NCBI RefSeq assembly: GCF_016065055.1
Contig: NZ_CP065856.1
Location: forward strand, 1,735,836 to 1,799,835
Direction of reading: 5' to 3'
Origin: Halosimplex litoreum
Lineage (GTDB): Archaea > Halobacteriota > Halobacteria > Halobacteriales > Haloarculaceae
DNA: 64,000 bases
Part shown: positions 51,507-59,879 of the stretch, piece by piece
Position numbering within the stretch: position 1 is the stretch's first letter
Layout: each line of letters begins with the position of its first letter
Translations under genes and position numbers: made by a program
Notes under the pieces: model-generated
The model's input: the letters and a program-made list of their open reading frames with translations, nothing else
Told to the model about the DNA's origin: nothing
Database searches by the model: none

Positions 51507-51514
51507 CTCCCTCC
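51507..51514 (-). promoter_or_regulatory. Shine-Dalgarno sequence before E1 alpha
   Basis: GGAGGGAG on the minus strand, ending about 5 nt before the GTG. Haloarchaeal mRNAs are often leaderless, so a clear ribosome-binding site here is notable. With a TATA element at 51549-51554 the leader would be about 25 nt. Confidence 0.6.
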
Positions 51515-51673
51515 TCGGGAACATACCCGAGCCAAGGGGGGCTGTCGGCTTAAGGATTTTCGTAAATAGCTTTCGCTGTGGTCTATTCTTGCCGCGCCGG
51601 CTGGGCGGTCCGGACCAGTCGGACTGGATGCGTAGTCGAATCTGCCAGGATATGGTGCGATAACTGACCGATC

Positions 51674-51688
51674 GTAAATCTAGATTAC
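51674..51688. promoter_or_regulatory. AATCTAGATT-centred palindrome
   Basis: GTAAATCTAGATTAC has a perfect 10-bp core (AATCTAGATT) and near-symmetric flanks. It lies in the divergent region between the 2-oxoacid dehydrogenase operon and the ECF transporter operon, about 170 nt from each start. Confidence 0.5.
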
Positions 51689-51857
51689 GGGGCCGCCGTC
51701 GGCGACGCGTCGACAGCCGGTCGAGTCCAGACGGGGATATGGTGGGCAATACCGAGGGGATCGTCTCCGGAGGTTGCCGTCCGGTACCGACCGTTCGGTT
51801 CGGCGATAGAGCCCTCATACCAGCCGTTAAGGGACGAGTCGGAGGATCGCTGCCCGT

Positions 51858-52721
51858 ATGGCGACGACTACATCGACGGATTCGGGCGGAGTGTTCAGTT
51901 TCGACCACAGGGACATGATGGTGTTCATCCTCGTCATGTCGCTGCACGGTCTGCAGAGCATGATCACGGAGCTGCTGCCGGAGTTCTCGGTTGGCGGGCT
52001 CGGCGTCTCGATCGGACCGTTCTGGTTCGTCGCGATGTCGGTCGTCCTCCTGTTCCGGTCGTTCTGGGCGTGTCTCGCGATCCCGGTCGGCGGGATCGTC
52101 TTCGGTGAGATCCTCATCGGTGACTTCAGCGCGCTGGGCGCGGTCGAGGGACTCGTCGTCATCACCACGTCCTGGTTCTTCGCGATGTCGCTCGTCACCG
52201 ATCCGTCGGACGTGAAGCAGATCGCCGCGGTCGGCTTCCTCGCGAAGGCCATGGAGGAGACCGCCGCGTGGTTCATCGACGTCGGGAAGTTCTACGTCGG
52301 CGTCGAGGAACTGGAGGCCATCTCCTGGCTCCCCGAGACGGTGTGGGCGACCGAGGGGATGGGCGCACTCATCCAGATCGTCGTCGCCGGTATCGTCTTC
52401 GGTGCGGTCCCGACGCTGTTCCTCTACCCGCGCCTGCGCGGGAAGATCGAGCCGCTGCTGGGGATGCGCTCCGCCGGGGGCCGCGACGGGCCGATGTTCA
52501 CGCGCTCGTCGCTGAAGCGGCTCGTCGCGTGGGTCGGGCTGCTGCCTGTGGCGTTCGCCGTCGAGACGCTTAGCGAGACCAGCGGCGGCCTCATCACGTT
52601 TACGCCGGAGTTCGTCGAGACCTACGGCCAGACGTTCCTGTTCGTGCCGATCGCCGCCGCGGCCCTGATCGCGTTCGGCCTCGTCGCCTACCGACAGCGC
52701 AAGGTCGAGGGCGGAGTGTAA
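51858..52721 (+). CDS. ECF transporter substrate-binding (S) component
   Basis: 287 aa with about six membrane helices. Examples are residues 20-42 (MMVFILVMSLHGLQSMITEL), 50-70 (GVSIGPFWFVAMSVVLLFRSF), 90-115 and 165-195. A long loop and a final helix end the protein (FLFVPIAAAALIAFGLVAYRQ). It directly precedes a double ATPase and an EcfT gene, the canonical S-A-T arrangement. The substrate is not obvious by eye; the 2-oxoacid dehydrogenase operon nearby hints at a cofactor. Confidence 0.75.
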   Translation: MATTTSTDSGGVFSFDHRDMMVFILVMSLHGLQSMITELLPEFSVGGLGVSIGPFWFVAMSVVLLFRSFWACLAIPVGGIVFGEILIGDFSALGAVEGLVVITTSWFFAMSLVTDPSDVKQIAAVGFLAKAMEETAAWFIDVGKFYVGVEELEAISWLPETVWATEGMGALIQIVVAGIVFGAVPTLFLYPRLRGKIEPLLGMRSAGGRDGPMFTRSSLKRLVAWVGLLPVAFAVETLSETSGGLITFTPEFVETYGQTFLFVPIAAAALIAFGLVAYRQRKVEGGV

Positions 52722-52739
52722 CCCGGGCGGTCCCGTTCT

Positions 52740-54545
52740 ATGAGTTCATCAGACATCGTCGTGGAGGGTCTGACGTTCCAGTATCCCGGGGGCGACGAGC
52801 CGGTGTTACGCGACGCGAACCTGCGGATCGAGCCGGGCGAGTTCACGGCCGTCGTCGGCGGCAACGGCAGCGGCAAGACCACGCTGTGCAAGACGTTCAA
52901 CGGACTCATCCCCCACTTCTTCGAAGGTCGGTTCGACGGGCGCGTGTCCGTCGCGGGTACGGACACCCGCGAGTCGGACGTGGCGGACCTCTCCCGGACG
53001 GTGGGGTACGTCTTCCAGGACTTCGAGAACCAGCTCGTCCAAGAGACCGTCCGCGACGACGTGGAGTTCGCGCCCCTCAACTACGGCCTCGACGACTACG
53101 CCGAGCGGGCGACCCGCGCGCTCGAGCTCGTCGGGCTCGACCACCTCGACGACCGGTTCGTCTGGGAACTGTCGGGCGGCCAGCAACACCTCGTCGCACT
53201 CGCGGGCGTGCTCGCGATGGACCCCGAGTTCGTCTTCGTCGACGAGCCCGCCGCGCAGCTTGACCCCCAGAACGCCCGCGAGACGTACGAACAGCTCCGG
53301 CGGCTCCACGAAGACCACGACAAGACGGTGATCGTCATCGAGCACCACTCGGAGTTCATCGCCGACTACTGCGAGGAGATGGTCCTCGTGTCGGACGGCG
53401 GCGTCGCCTGGAAGGAACCGGTCGAGATCGGCCTCAACAGGCTCGACGACCTGGCGGCCCACGATATCCACCCGCCACAGGTCACGGGGATCGCCGCCGA
53501 CCTGCCCACGGGGGCGGGCCGGCTGTCCGACGGACGCTACCCCGTCACCGTCGGCGAAGCGGCCGAGGCGTTCCCGTCGCCCGGCCGCGGTGAGCAACCG
53601 CGGGCGGCGGACGGCGGCTCCGACCGGGGGTCGTCACCGGGCGACGGCAGCGACGCCCCGCTGGTCACGCTCGACGGCGTCGGCCACGGCTACCCGACGC
53701 TCCGCGAGGGGTACAACCGCGTTCTCGACGGCGTCGACCTCGACCTCTACGCGGGCGACCGGGTGGCGCTGGTCGGTGCCAACGGCGCCGGCAAGTCGAC
53801 GCTGTTGCGGCTGGTCACCGGCCTCGAATCCCCCGACGAGGGAACGGTGACGGTGCTCGGCCAGGACACGAGCGAGACGCTCCCCGAGACGCTGGCCGAC
53901 GACACCGTCTACATCCACCAGAACCCCGAGGAGATGTTCGTCGAGGATACCGTCCGGAAGGACATCGGCTACTACCTGAAAAACCGCGGCGACCCGGACG
54001 TCGACGAGCGCGTCGACGAGATCGTCGACTACCTCGATCTCGAGGAGTTCGCGGACCGCGACGGCCGCCTGTTGAGCCTCGGCCAGCAGCGTCGCGCCTC
54101 GCTGGGGATCGGCCTGGCGACCGACCCGACGGTCGTCCTGCTGGACGAGCCGACCGGGAGCCTCGATCTACAGAGCCGCCGCGAGGTGACCGGGATGCTC
54201 CGGAAGGCCGAGAGCCGCGTCGAGACGGTCGTCATCGCCTCCCACGACCTGCAACTGGTCGCCGGCTGGGCCGACCGCGTGGTCGTCATGGGTGAGGGCG
54301 AGGTGCTCGCCGACGCCCCGCCCGGCGTCGTCTTCGACGACCCCGACCTACTGGCCCGGACCGGCCTGCGTCGCCCACAGGTCGTCGAACTGAGCGACCG
54401 GCTCGGCGTCGCTCCGGCGGCGCTGACCGCCGACGAACTGGTCGGTCGCCTCTCCGGCGACGCGCCGACCGAAGCCCGTGCCGACGGCAGGGGGGGCGGA
54501 CGCCGCACCGACGGCGAGGCGACCGGGGGAGGCGACCGGCGATGA
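52740..54545 (+). CDS. ECF transporter ATPase, two fused ABC domains (EcfA-EcfA')
   Basis: 601 aa. The first ABC domain has Walker A GGNGSGKTT (40-48), signature LSGGQQHLVALAG and Walker B FVFVDEPAAQLD. The second has GANGAGKST (about 345), signature LSLGQQRRASLGIG (an altered LSGGQ) and Walker B VVLLDEPTGSLDL. A Ser/Asp-rich linker joins them. Fused ATPases power group II ECF transporters for vitamins or metals. The gene ends overlapping the EcfT start by 4 nt (ATGA). Confidence 0.92.
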   Translation: MSSSDIVVEGLTFQYPGGDEPVLRDANLRIEPGEFTAVVGGNGSGKTTLCKTFNGLIPHFFEGRFDGRVSVAGTDTRESDVADLSRTVGYVFQDFENQLVQETVRDDVEFAPLNYGLDDYAERATRALELVGLDHLDDRFVWELSGGQQHLVALAGVLAMDPEFVFVDEPAAQLDPQNARETYEQLRRLHEDHDKTVIVIEHHSEFIADYCEEMVLVSDGGVAWKEPVEIGLNRLDDLAAHDIHPPQVTGIAADLPTGAGRLSDGRYPVTVGEAAEAFPSPGRGEQPRAADGGSDRGSSPGDGSDAPLVTLDGVGHGYPTLREGYNRVLDGVDLDLYAGDRVALVGANGAGKSTLLRLVTGLESPDEGTVTVLGQDTSETLPETLADDTVYIHQNPEEMFVEDTVRKDIGYYLKNRGDPDVDERVDEIVDYLDLEEFADRDGRLLSLGQQRRASLGIGLATDPTVVLLDEPTGSLDLQSRREVTGMLRKAESRVETVVIASHDLQLVAGWADRVVVMGEGEVLADAPPGVVFDDPDLLARTGLRRPQVVELSDRLGVAPAALTADELVGRLSGDAPTEARADGRGGGRRTDGEATGGGDRR

Positions 54546-55501
54546 AGTACGTCGACGCGGTCACCGACATCTCGATCGCCGACATCAAGGTCGACCTGAT
54601 GCGGACGGCCTACGACAACGACCGTGCGCTGTTGAACACGTTCGACCCCCGCGTGGTCCTGGTGTGGAGCGTCCTGTTTATGATCGTTCCGTGGCTGTTC
54701 TACGACCCGCTCCCGCTCGCGATCCTGCTCGGGGCGGCGTTCGTCCTCGCGGCGCTCTCGCAAGTCAGTAAGTACCTGCTCGCACTGCTGCTGTTCGGCC
54801 AGATCACCAACATCGGCTTCTTCGTCGTGATGGTGCCGGCGATGGGTGGGGCGATCCAGGCCGCCGGGTACCTCGGTGACAACACCGGACGCGTCACCGA
54901 GGCCATCGCGACGCTCGACCCAGCGGTGTTTGGCGAGGTCTGGTCGATCGTCGCGACCGCGACCGGCCGCGGGATCCGGACGGCGACGACCAGCCAGTCG
55001 GTCGGGATCGACGCCGTCGGGGCCGTCGTCCCGTTCTTCCTGAAGCTCACCATCATCTCGGTGATCAGTCTCGCCGTCTTCTCGGCGATGAGCCCGCAGA
55101 AGCTCTCGAAGGGGATGCTCCGGCTGGGCGTCCCCAGACAGCTCACCTTCGCCATCGCCTACGGCTACCGGATGATGCCGCTACTGGTCGAGGAGTACCA
55201 CGCGCTGGTCAACTCCTTCCGCCTGCGCAGCGAGGTACCCGAGAAAACCGGGTTCCTGAAGTGGCGCTACTTCTACTATCTGCTCAAACTCTCCGTGAAG
55301 GCGTTTTACCCCCTCATCTTCAACGTCGCCAAGCGCGCGCGGGTCACCGTCGAGGCGATGGAGACGAAGGGGTTCTCCCGCTCGCTCGGCGACGAGCGGA
55401 GCCGCGCCCTCCGGACCGAGGGCATGATGGTTCGCACTCGGGACGTGTCGTTCGTCTTCGGGTCGCTCCTTTTCATCGCGGCCGTCTGGGCGTTCACCTG
55501 A
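54542..55501 (+). CDS. ecfT: ECF transporter transmembrane component EcfT
   Basis: 319 aa. Several helices are seen (residues about 35-75, 85-105, 150-180). The conserved cytoplasmic coupling motif has the form A-R-V-T-V-E-A-M-E-T-K-G-F-S-R, the 'Ala-Arg-Gly'-type motif that contacts the ATPase. The gene overlaps the double ATPase by 4 nt, completing the S-A-T operon. The products act together at the cytoplasmic membrane. Substrate unknown. Confidence 0.9.
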   Translation: MKYVDAVTDISIADIKVDLMRTAYDNDRALLNTFDPRVVLVWSVLFMIVPWLFYDPLPLAILLGAAFVLAALSQVSKYLLALLLFGQITNIGFFVVMVPAMGGAIQAAGYLGDNTGRVTEAIATLDPAVFGEVWSIVATATGRGIRTATTSQSVGIDAVGAVVPFFLKLTIISVISLAVFSAMSPQKLSKGMLRLGVPRQLTFAIAYGYRMMPLLVEEYHALVNSFRLRSEVPEKTGFLKWRYFYYLLKLSVKAFYPLIFNVAKRARVTVEAMETKGFSRSLGDERSRALRTEGMMVRTRDVSFVFGSLLFIAAVWAFT

Positions 55502-55540
55502 CGGTCGCCGTGCCGACTGTTTTCGAAGGAAGGGGCGCGC

Positions 55541-56317
55541 TCAGCGACCCAGCGGTGTGGGTTCGAACTCCGCCAGCGCCACGTCGCGGTCCTCGACCAC
55601 CTCGCGGAGCGCGGGGACGCGCCGCTCGATCTCGGCCGGCGAGTGGCTGTCCGAGCCGAGGACGAACGCCACGTCGTGCTCCCGGAAGGCGTCGAGCATC
55701 GCGGGGTCGGGGTGAACGCGCCCGAGCGACCGGTGGACGCGGCCAGCGTTGATCTCGGGGACCGTCGCCGAGTCGGCCAGCGCCGCGGCCACGCGTTCGT
55801 AGTCAGACCTGCGGGAGTGACCGCGCAGGGCTTCCATCCGTTCGGGGAGGTCCAGGTGACCGAGCACGTCGAACAGTTCCGACTCGGCGGCGGCGACGAC
55901 GGCGTCGTAATAGCGCTCGACGGCCGCGCGGCGGTCGCTCTCGCTCGCGTCGGCGTACGGCGCCGCCGTGGTGTAGTCGTACTCCCCGGCGAAGTGGACG
56001 CTCCCGATGGTGTAGTCGAACGCCGCCGCGTCGAGGACGGCGGCCGTCTCGCTCTCGGCGTCCTCGACGTAGCTCACCTCGGCGGCATCGTAGACGGTGA
56101 GGGCGGTCCGCGCGCGGACCCGCTCGATGGCCTCGCGGCGGCGCTCGTAGGTCTCGACGAGGTCGTAGCGCTCGCGGCGGCCGAACTCGTCGTCGACGAC
56201 GATGCAGTGGTCGGTAAAGCCGATAGCGTCGAGGCCCGCCGCCTCGGCAGCACGGCACATCTCGGGGAGCGGCGACCCGTCGGAGTAGGTGGTGTGTGCG
56301 TGGTAGTCGGCGTCCAT
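55541..56317 (-). CDS. PHP-domain phosphoesterase (histidinol-phosphatase-like)
   Basis: 258 aa. Metal-binding motifs of the PHP family are DYHAHTTYSDG, GFTDHCIV, GSVHFAGEY, LGHLDLPER and LGSDSHSPAE. The order and spacing match histidinol-phosphate phosphatases and related PHP hydrolases, but a role in histidine synthesis is not proven. The ATG at 56317 overlaps the TGA of the ComB-like gene upstream (a GTG 3 nt earlier is also possible), so the two are co-translated. Confidence 0.85.
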   Translation of the reverse strand: MDADYHAHTTYSDGSPLPEMCRAAEAAGLDAIGFTDHCIVVDDEFGRRERYDLVETYERRREAIERVRARTALTVYDAAEVSYVEDAESETAAVLDAAAFDYTIGSVHFAGEYDYTTAAPYADASESDRRAAVERYYDAVVAAAESELFDVLGHLDLPERMEALRGHSRRSDYERVAAALADSATVPEINAGRVHRSLGRVHPDPAMLDAFREHDVAFVLGSDSHSPAEIERRVPALREVVEDRDVALAEFEPTPLGR

Positions 56318-57054
56318 CACTCGTCGCTCACGTCGTAGAGCTTCTGCCCGTCGAGTTTCGGAACGACCGCGCTCTCGCTGAACCGGAGGTCGTACTCGAT
56401 CAGGTCGTTCAGCCGGATGTCGGCCTTCTGCTCGTACTTGGGCGCCTTGCCGAGCTTAGCGACCTGCTGATAGAGATCGCGCTCGGCGTCGGTCGGCGCC
56501 TCGTCGTAGATATGGCGACCGATAACGACGGCGCCGACGGTGTCCTCCGGCGAGGGCTTGCCCTTCGAGCCCGCGGCGACCATGTAGGTCGGCTTCTCCG
56601 ACCCGTCGAGGTGGTCGGCCACCGCGCGGGCGTTGGCGAGCGTCCCGACGTACACGTCGACGTCGTCGCCGCCGCCGAGTCGGAGGTCGGTCACCGCGGC
56701 GCCGCCGTTGGTCGAGGTGAGCGCAGCCGGACGGCCGGCCACGTCGGTGTCGTTGACCCACGTCGGCGAGTTGAAGAAGTCGTAGCCCTCGGTGGGGGTG
56801 TAGTCGTCGCTGGAGCCGCCGCCGATCCGCGCCTCGGGGTGGTCGTCCTTGAACGCGTGTTCGTCGCCGCGTTCCTCCGTGACGTGGACGTACTCGGCGC
56901 CGTTGTCGAACAGTTCGACGACGGTCGTCGAGAAGTGCGTCACGTCGATGACGACGTAGTTGCCCGCCGGCGGGTCGGTGGGGATCCGCGCCCGCGAGGG
57001 CAGGATGCGGTCGGTGAGTCGGTCCTCCAGGTCGGAGTTGGCCAGCGACGCCAT
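56317..57054 (-). CDS. comB: ComB-like 2-phosphosulfolactate phosphatase
   Basis: 245 aa. VVIDVTHFSTTVVELFDNGAEYVHVTEE, LTSTNGGAAVTDL and VYVGTLANARAVADHL fit the ComB family (2-phosphosulfolactate phosphatase, the second step of coenzyme M synthesis in methanogens). Haloarchaea do not make methane, so this homologue may use another phosphoacid or make sulfolactate. It overlaps the PHP phosphoesterase gene, suggesting two phosphatases in one unit. ATG at 57054. Confidence 0.82.
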   Translation of the reverse strand: MASLANSDLEDRLTDRILPSRARIPTDPPAGNYVVIDVTHFSTTVVELFDNGAEYVHVTEERGDEHAFKDDHPEARIGGGSSDDYTPTEGYDFFNSPTWVNDTDVAGRPAALTSTNGGAAVTDLRLGGGDDVDVYVGTLANARAVADHLDGSEKPTYMVAAGSKGKPSPEDTVGAVVIGRHIYDEAPTDAERDLYQQVAKLGKAPKYEQKADIRLNDLIEYDLRFSESAVVPKLDGQKLYDVSDE

Positions 57055-57163
57055 ACGCGAGCCGGCGCGGAGCGGACGGAAGCCCCTTGCTAAGATCCCT
57101 ATTGTCGACCGATTTCGGGTCCCGACCGGTATTGAGTGGTCCGTACCGGTCCCGTCTACCCGA

Positions 57164-58093
57164 TCAGTCGCCCGCCCGCGCTCGTTCGCGCGCACGCTCG
57201 ACGCTCTCGCCGTCCCGCAGTACCGCGTCGACGAAGAGTTCGCCGGCGCGGTACGAGGAGCGGACCATCGGTCCCGACGCACAGTAGAGGAAGTCCAATT
57301 CACCCTCGGCCACTCGCCGCCAGGTGTCGAAGACGTCGGGATGGACGTACTCGGAGACTTCCAGGTGCGAGCGGGAAGGCTGGAGGTACTGGCCGAGCGT
57401 CACCACGTCGACGCCGACGCTCTTCAGGTCCGCGAGGGTCTGGTACACCTCGTGGTCGTACTCGCCGACGCCGAGCATCAGGCTCGTCTTGACGTACGAC
57501 GCCGACTCGCGGGCGGCCTGGCGCAGCACGGACAGCGACTGCTCGTAGCCCGCTCGCCGGTCGCGTACCGGCCACTGCAATCGGTCGACCGTCTCGACGT
57601 TGTGGGCGAACACGTCCGGCTCGGCGTCGAGCACTCTCCGAACGAGCCGCTCCTCGCCCCGGAAGTCCGGCACGAGCGCCTCGACGAGGACGCCGGGGTC
57701 CCGGTCTTTGATCGCCTCGATGGTCCGGGCGAAGTGGCCGGCGCCCTGGTCGGGGAGGTCGTCCCGATCCACGGAGGTCAGGACGACGTAGTCCAGCCCG
57801 ATCTCGGCGACGGCGTCGGCCACCTGCTCGGGTTCCTCGTCGTCGAGGGCGTCCATCCCGCCGGTCTCCACGTCGCAGAAGTTACAGCCCCGCGAGCAGT
57901 GGTCGCCCATCAGCATGAACGTGGCCGTGCCGGGACCGTCGCGGCCCGACCAGCACTCCCCGAGGTTCGGACAGTTGGCCTCCTCGCAGACCGTGTTGAG
58001 CCCGCGGTCGCGGAGGCTCTCCTTGATGTCCGTGAAGCGCTCGCCCGAGGGCGGCCGGGTCTTCAGCCACTCGGGCTTGCGGGCGCGACTCAT
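57164..58093 (-). CDS. lipA: Lipoyl synthase
   Basis: 309 aa, a radical SAM enzyme. The auxiliary cluster cysteines are C36, C41 and C47 in TVCEEANCPNLGEC, and the SAM cluster is C66-x3-C70-x2-C73 (CSRGCNFC). The C-terminal GPMVRSSYRAGE carries the conserved Ser. It inserts two sulfurs into octanoyl groups of E2 or H proteins, making lipoyl cofactors. It lies about 6 kb from the E2 gene of the 2-oxoacid dehydrogenase complex. A weak TATA-like element lies 27 nt upstream. Confidence 0.95.
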   Translation of the reverse strand: MSRARKPEWLKTRPPSGERFTDIKESLRDRGLNTVCEEANCPNLGECWSGRDGPGTATFMLMGDHCSRGCNFCDVETGGMDALDDEEPEQVADAVAEIGLDYVVLTSVDRDDLPDQGAGHFARTIEAIKDRDPGVLVEALVPDFRGEERLVRRVLDAEPDVFAHNVETVDRLQWPVRDRRAGYEQSLSVLRQAARESASYVKTSLMLGVGEYDHEVYQTLADLKSVGVDVVTLGQYLQPSRSHLEVSEYVHPDVFDTWRRVAEGELDFLYCASGPMVRSSYRAGELFVDAVLRDGESVERARERARAGD

Positions 58094-58167
58094 TACCGGA
58101 GGTTGGGGTCGGTCGGGCAAAAGCCTGGGGAGTTTGGGCGGGCGTCGGGCGATGGCGACCGCTGGAC

Positions 58168-59001
58168 TCACCCCGACGCCCGACAGACCGCGAGCATGTG
58201 TGCGGACATATCGGCGACCGTGCGGTCGTCGCGGAGTTCGTCTACGAGTCGGCGGATACCGGCGAGTCGGTCCTCCGACAGTTCGTCGGCCCGGTCCCGG
58301 AGCGGCCCGGCCGAGAGAACCGACGCCAGCCCCTCCAGTCCCACGAGTCGCTGCACGTCCAGCCCCGCCTCCGCCAGCAGGCCCTCGAACTCGTCGGCGC
58401 GGAAGAAGTGGGTCTCGGTGAACATCGACTCGTAGTCGAGCCGGTCGACGAACGCCCGGTCGTAGTCGCCCGTCTCGGCGAGTTCGTCGGCGCGGGTCAG
58501 GTGTTCCGTGCCGCTCACCAGGTAGAGCACCAGCCAGTTGAGCCGTCCCATCACCGAGACGAAGACGGGGCCACCGTCCGCGGTCACCCGCTTCAGTTCC
58601 CGGGCGGCGGTCGTCCGTTCGTCGGCGTCGAGGACGTGCGAGAGCGGGCCGCCGAGACACAGCGTCGCGTCGAAGGCCCCCGGGTCGAAGTCGAGCTCGC
58701 GCACGTCGCCGGGCGCGACGCTCACGCGCTCGTCCAGGCCCCGCTCGGCGACCTTCTCGCGTGCGAGGTCGCGCTGGCCCTCGCTGGGGTCGACGAGCGT
58801 CACGTCGTAGCCACGTTCGGCGAGCCAGACGGCGTAGCGGCCGGCGCCGCCACCGGCGTCGAGGACGCGACCGGACTCTGGCAACTCGTCGTCCAGCCGC
58901 TCGACGGTCCCCTCCCACTCCAGACGACCGTGGAGACTCGACGTGAGTCGGTCCCACTCGGCCTGGTCGTGGTCGTCGTAGTACGTTTCGGGGTCGTCCA
59001 C
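58168..59001 (-). CDS. Class I SAM-dependent methyltransferase
   Basis: 277 aa. VLDAGGGAGRYAVWLAERGYDVTLVDPSE is motif I with its following strand; APGDVRELDFDPGAFDATLCLGG and LKRVTADGGPVFVSVMG are motifs II-III. Substrate unknown. The GTG start at 59001 is supported by a TATA-like GATATATTTT (59027-59036) 29 nt upstream, so it has its own promoter. Confidence 0.87.
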   Translation of the reverse strand: MDDPETYYDDHDQAEWDRLTSSLHGRLEWEGTVERLDDELPESGRVLDAGGGAGRYAVWLAERGYDVTLVDPSEGQRDLAREKVAERGLDERVSVAPGDVRELDFDPGAFDATLCLGGPLSHVLDADERTTAARELKRVTADGGPVFVSVMGRLNWLVLYLVSGTEHLTRADELAETGDYDRAFVDRLDYESMFTETHFFRADEFEGLLAEAGLDVQRLVGLEGLASVLSAGPLRDRADELSEDRLAGIRRLVDELRDDRTVADMSAHMLAVCRASG

Positions 59002-59026
59002 GCGCGGGACGAAGTCCTGCGTGCCG

Positions 59027-59036
59027 GATATATTTT
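59027..59036 (-). promoter_or_regulatory. TATA box of the methyltransferase
   Basis: AAAATATATC on the minus strand, centred 29 nt before the GTG at 59001. Confidence 0.65.
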
Positions 59037-59067
59037 CTGCGACGACACGTCTCGCCCGGCGGCGCGG

Positions 59068-59808
59068 TCAGAGGTCGGCGACGACGTCGCTCCCGCTAAC
59101 GACCTCGGGGATGACGACAGCGTCGGCGCCGACGCGGCGCGCGGTCGACTCGTACATCTCGTCGCCGACGCGGACGACTAACTTCGACTCGGGGGCGAGC
59201 TGGCTCGTGGCGACGCCGATCTGGATGTTCGCGTTGGAGTCGTCGATACCGGCGACGACGGCGCTCGCGCGGCTGACCCCGGCCCGTTCGAGGACCGCCT
59301 CGCGGCGGGCGTCGCCGGCGACGACGAGCGCGTCGTCGTCGATGCGTTCGCGCTCCTCGGCGTCGCGTTCGACGACGACCACGTCGCGGCCCCGCTCGCG
59401 GAGTCGGTTGGCGACTGTGCGACCGAACATGCCGTGGCCGCAGATGACGACGTGGTCGGTCAGGTCGGCGATGGCGCGTCGTGTCTGCATGCGTGTTAGC
59501 TCCCGGCCGAGCCGCCCGTCGAAGGCCGCGTCGAGCGCGGACTCGCCGACCCAGATGCCCGCGAGCACCAGCGCCACGAAGACGACGACGGCGAATGCCT
59601 TCGTCGCTCGCTCGGGCCCGCTGTGGTGCTCGAAGTACAGTTCGATGCTCGTCGGGTCGAGCAGCCAGAACGACGCGTCGACGACGGACACGCCGGTCAG
59701 GGCGACGAATCCAGCGACGCCGACACAGACGGTGGTGCCGAACGCCGCCAGCGGGACCGCCGCGGCCCGGACGCGGTCGCGCACCTGACCGACGGGTGTG
59801 GCTGGCAC
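59068..59808 (-). CDS. TrkA-N (RCK) protein with channel-like membrane region lacking a K+ filter
   Basis: 246 aa from GTG. The layout is that of a KefC/TrkA-linked K+ channel: helix 1 (about 15-42), a pore-like loop (43-68), helix 2 (69-90), then an RCK/TrkA-N domain with HVVICGHGMFGRTVANRL (NAD-binding GxGxxG form). The pore loop reads SFWLLDPTSIELYFEHHSG and has no TVGYG/GYGD selectivity filter. So it may be a degenerate channel, a regulator, or a protein with another pore. A TATA-like box (59830-59837) lies 26 nt upstream. Confidence 0.83.
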   Translation of the reverse strand: MPATPVGQVRDRVRAAAVPLAAFGTTVCVGVAGFVALTGVSVVDASFWLLDPTSIELYFEHHSGPERATKAFAVVVFVALVLAGIWVGESALDAAFDGRLGRELTRMQTRRAIADLTDHVVICGHGMFGRTVANRLRERGRDVVVVERDAEERERIDDDALVVAGDARREAVLERAGVSRASAVVAGIDDSNANIQIGVATSQLAPESKLVVRVGDEMYESTARRVGADAVVIPEVVSGSDVVADL

Positions 59809-59829
59809 TGGTGATCGTTGGACCGCAGA

Positions 59830-59837
59830 AATAAAAA
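59830..59837 (-). promoter_or_regulatory. TATA box of the TrkA-N gene
   Basis: TTTTTATT on the minus strand, centred 26 nt before the GTG at 59808. Confidence 0.6.
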
Positions 59838-59879
59838 CCCAGTGTCAGGTCGTCGACCTGACGCCCGCGGATCCGGTCG

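Larger units (their letters stand above)
51502..51857. other. 356-bp divergent regulatory region between the 2-oxoacid dehydrogenase and ECF operons
   Basis: No gene is seen. It includes the TATA and ribosome-binding site of E1 alpha, the AATCTAGATT palindrome, and a TATA-like GTTAAGGG (51826-51833) 29 nt before the ECF gene at 51858. The left half is more AT-rich than average. No recognised riboswitch (for example TPP: CUGAGA motif) was seen. Confidence 0.55.

Noticed and set aside
51502-51857. Possible TPP riboswitch before the 2-oxoacid dehydrogenase or ECF operon
   Set aside because: No CUGAGA-containing THI-element or other recognisable riboswitch core was found by eye in the 356-bp region.
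55551-55580. Sequence resembling a tRNA T-arm (GGGTTCGAACTCC)
   Set aside because: No matching acceptor, D or anticodon stems are found around it, and it lies in the end of the PHP phosphoesterase gene.
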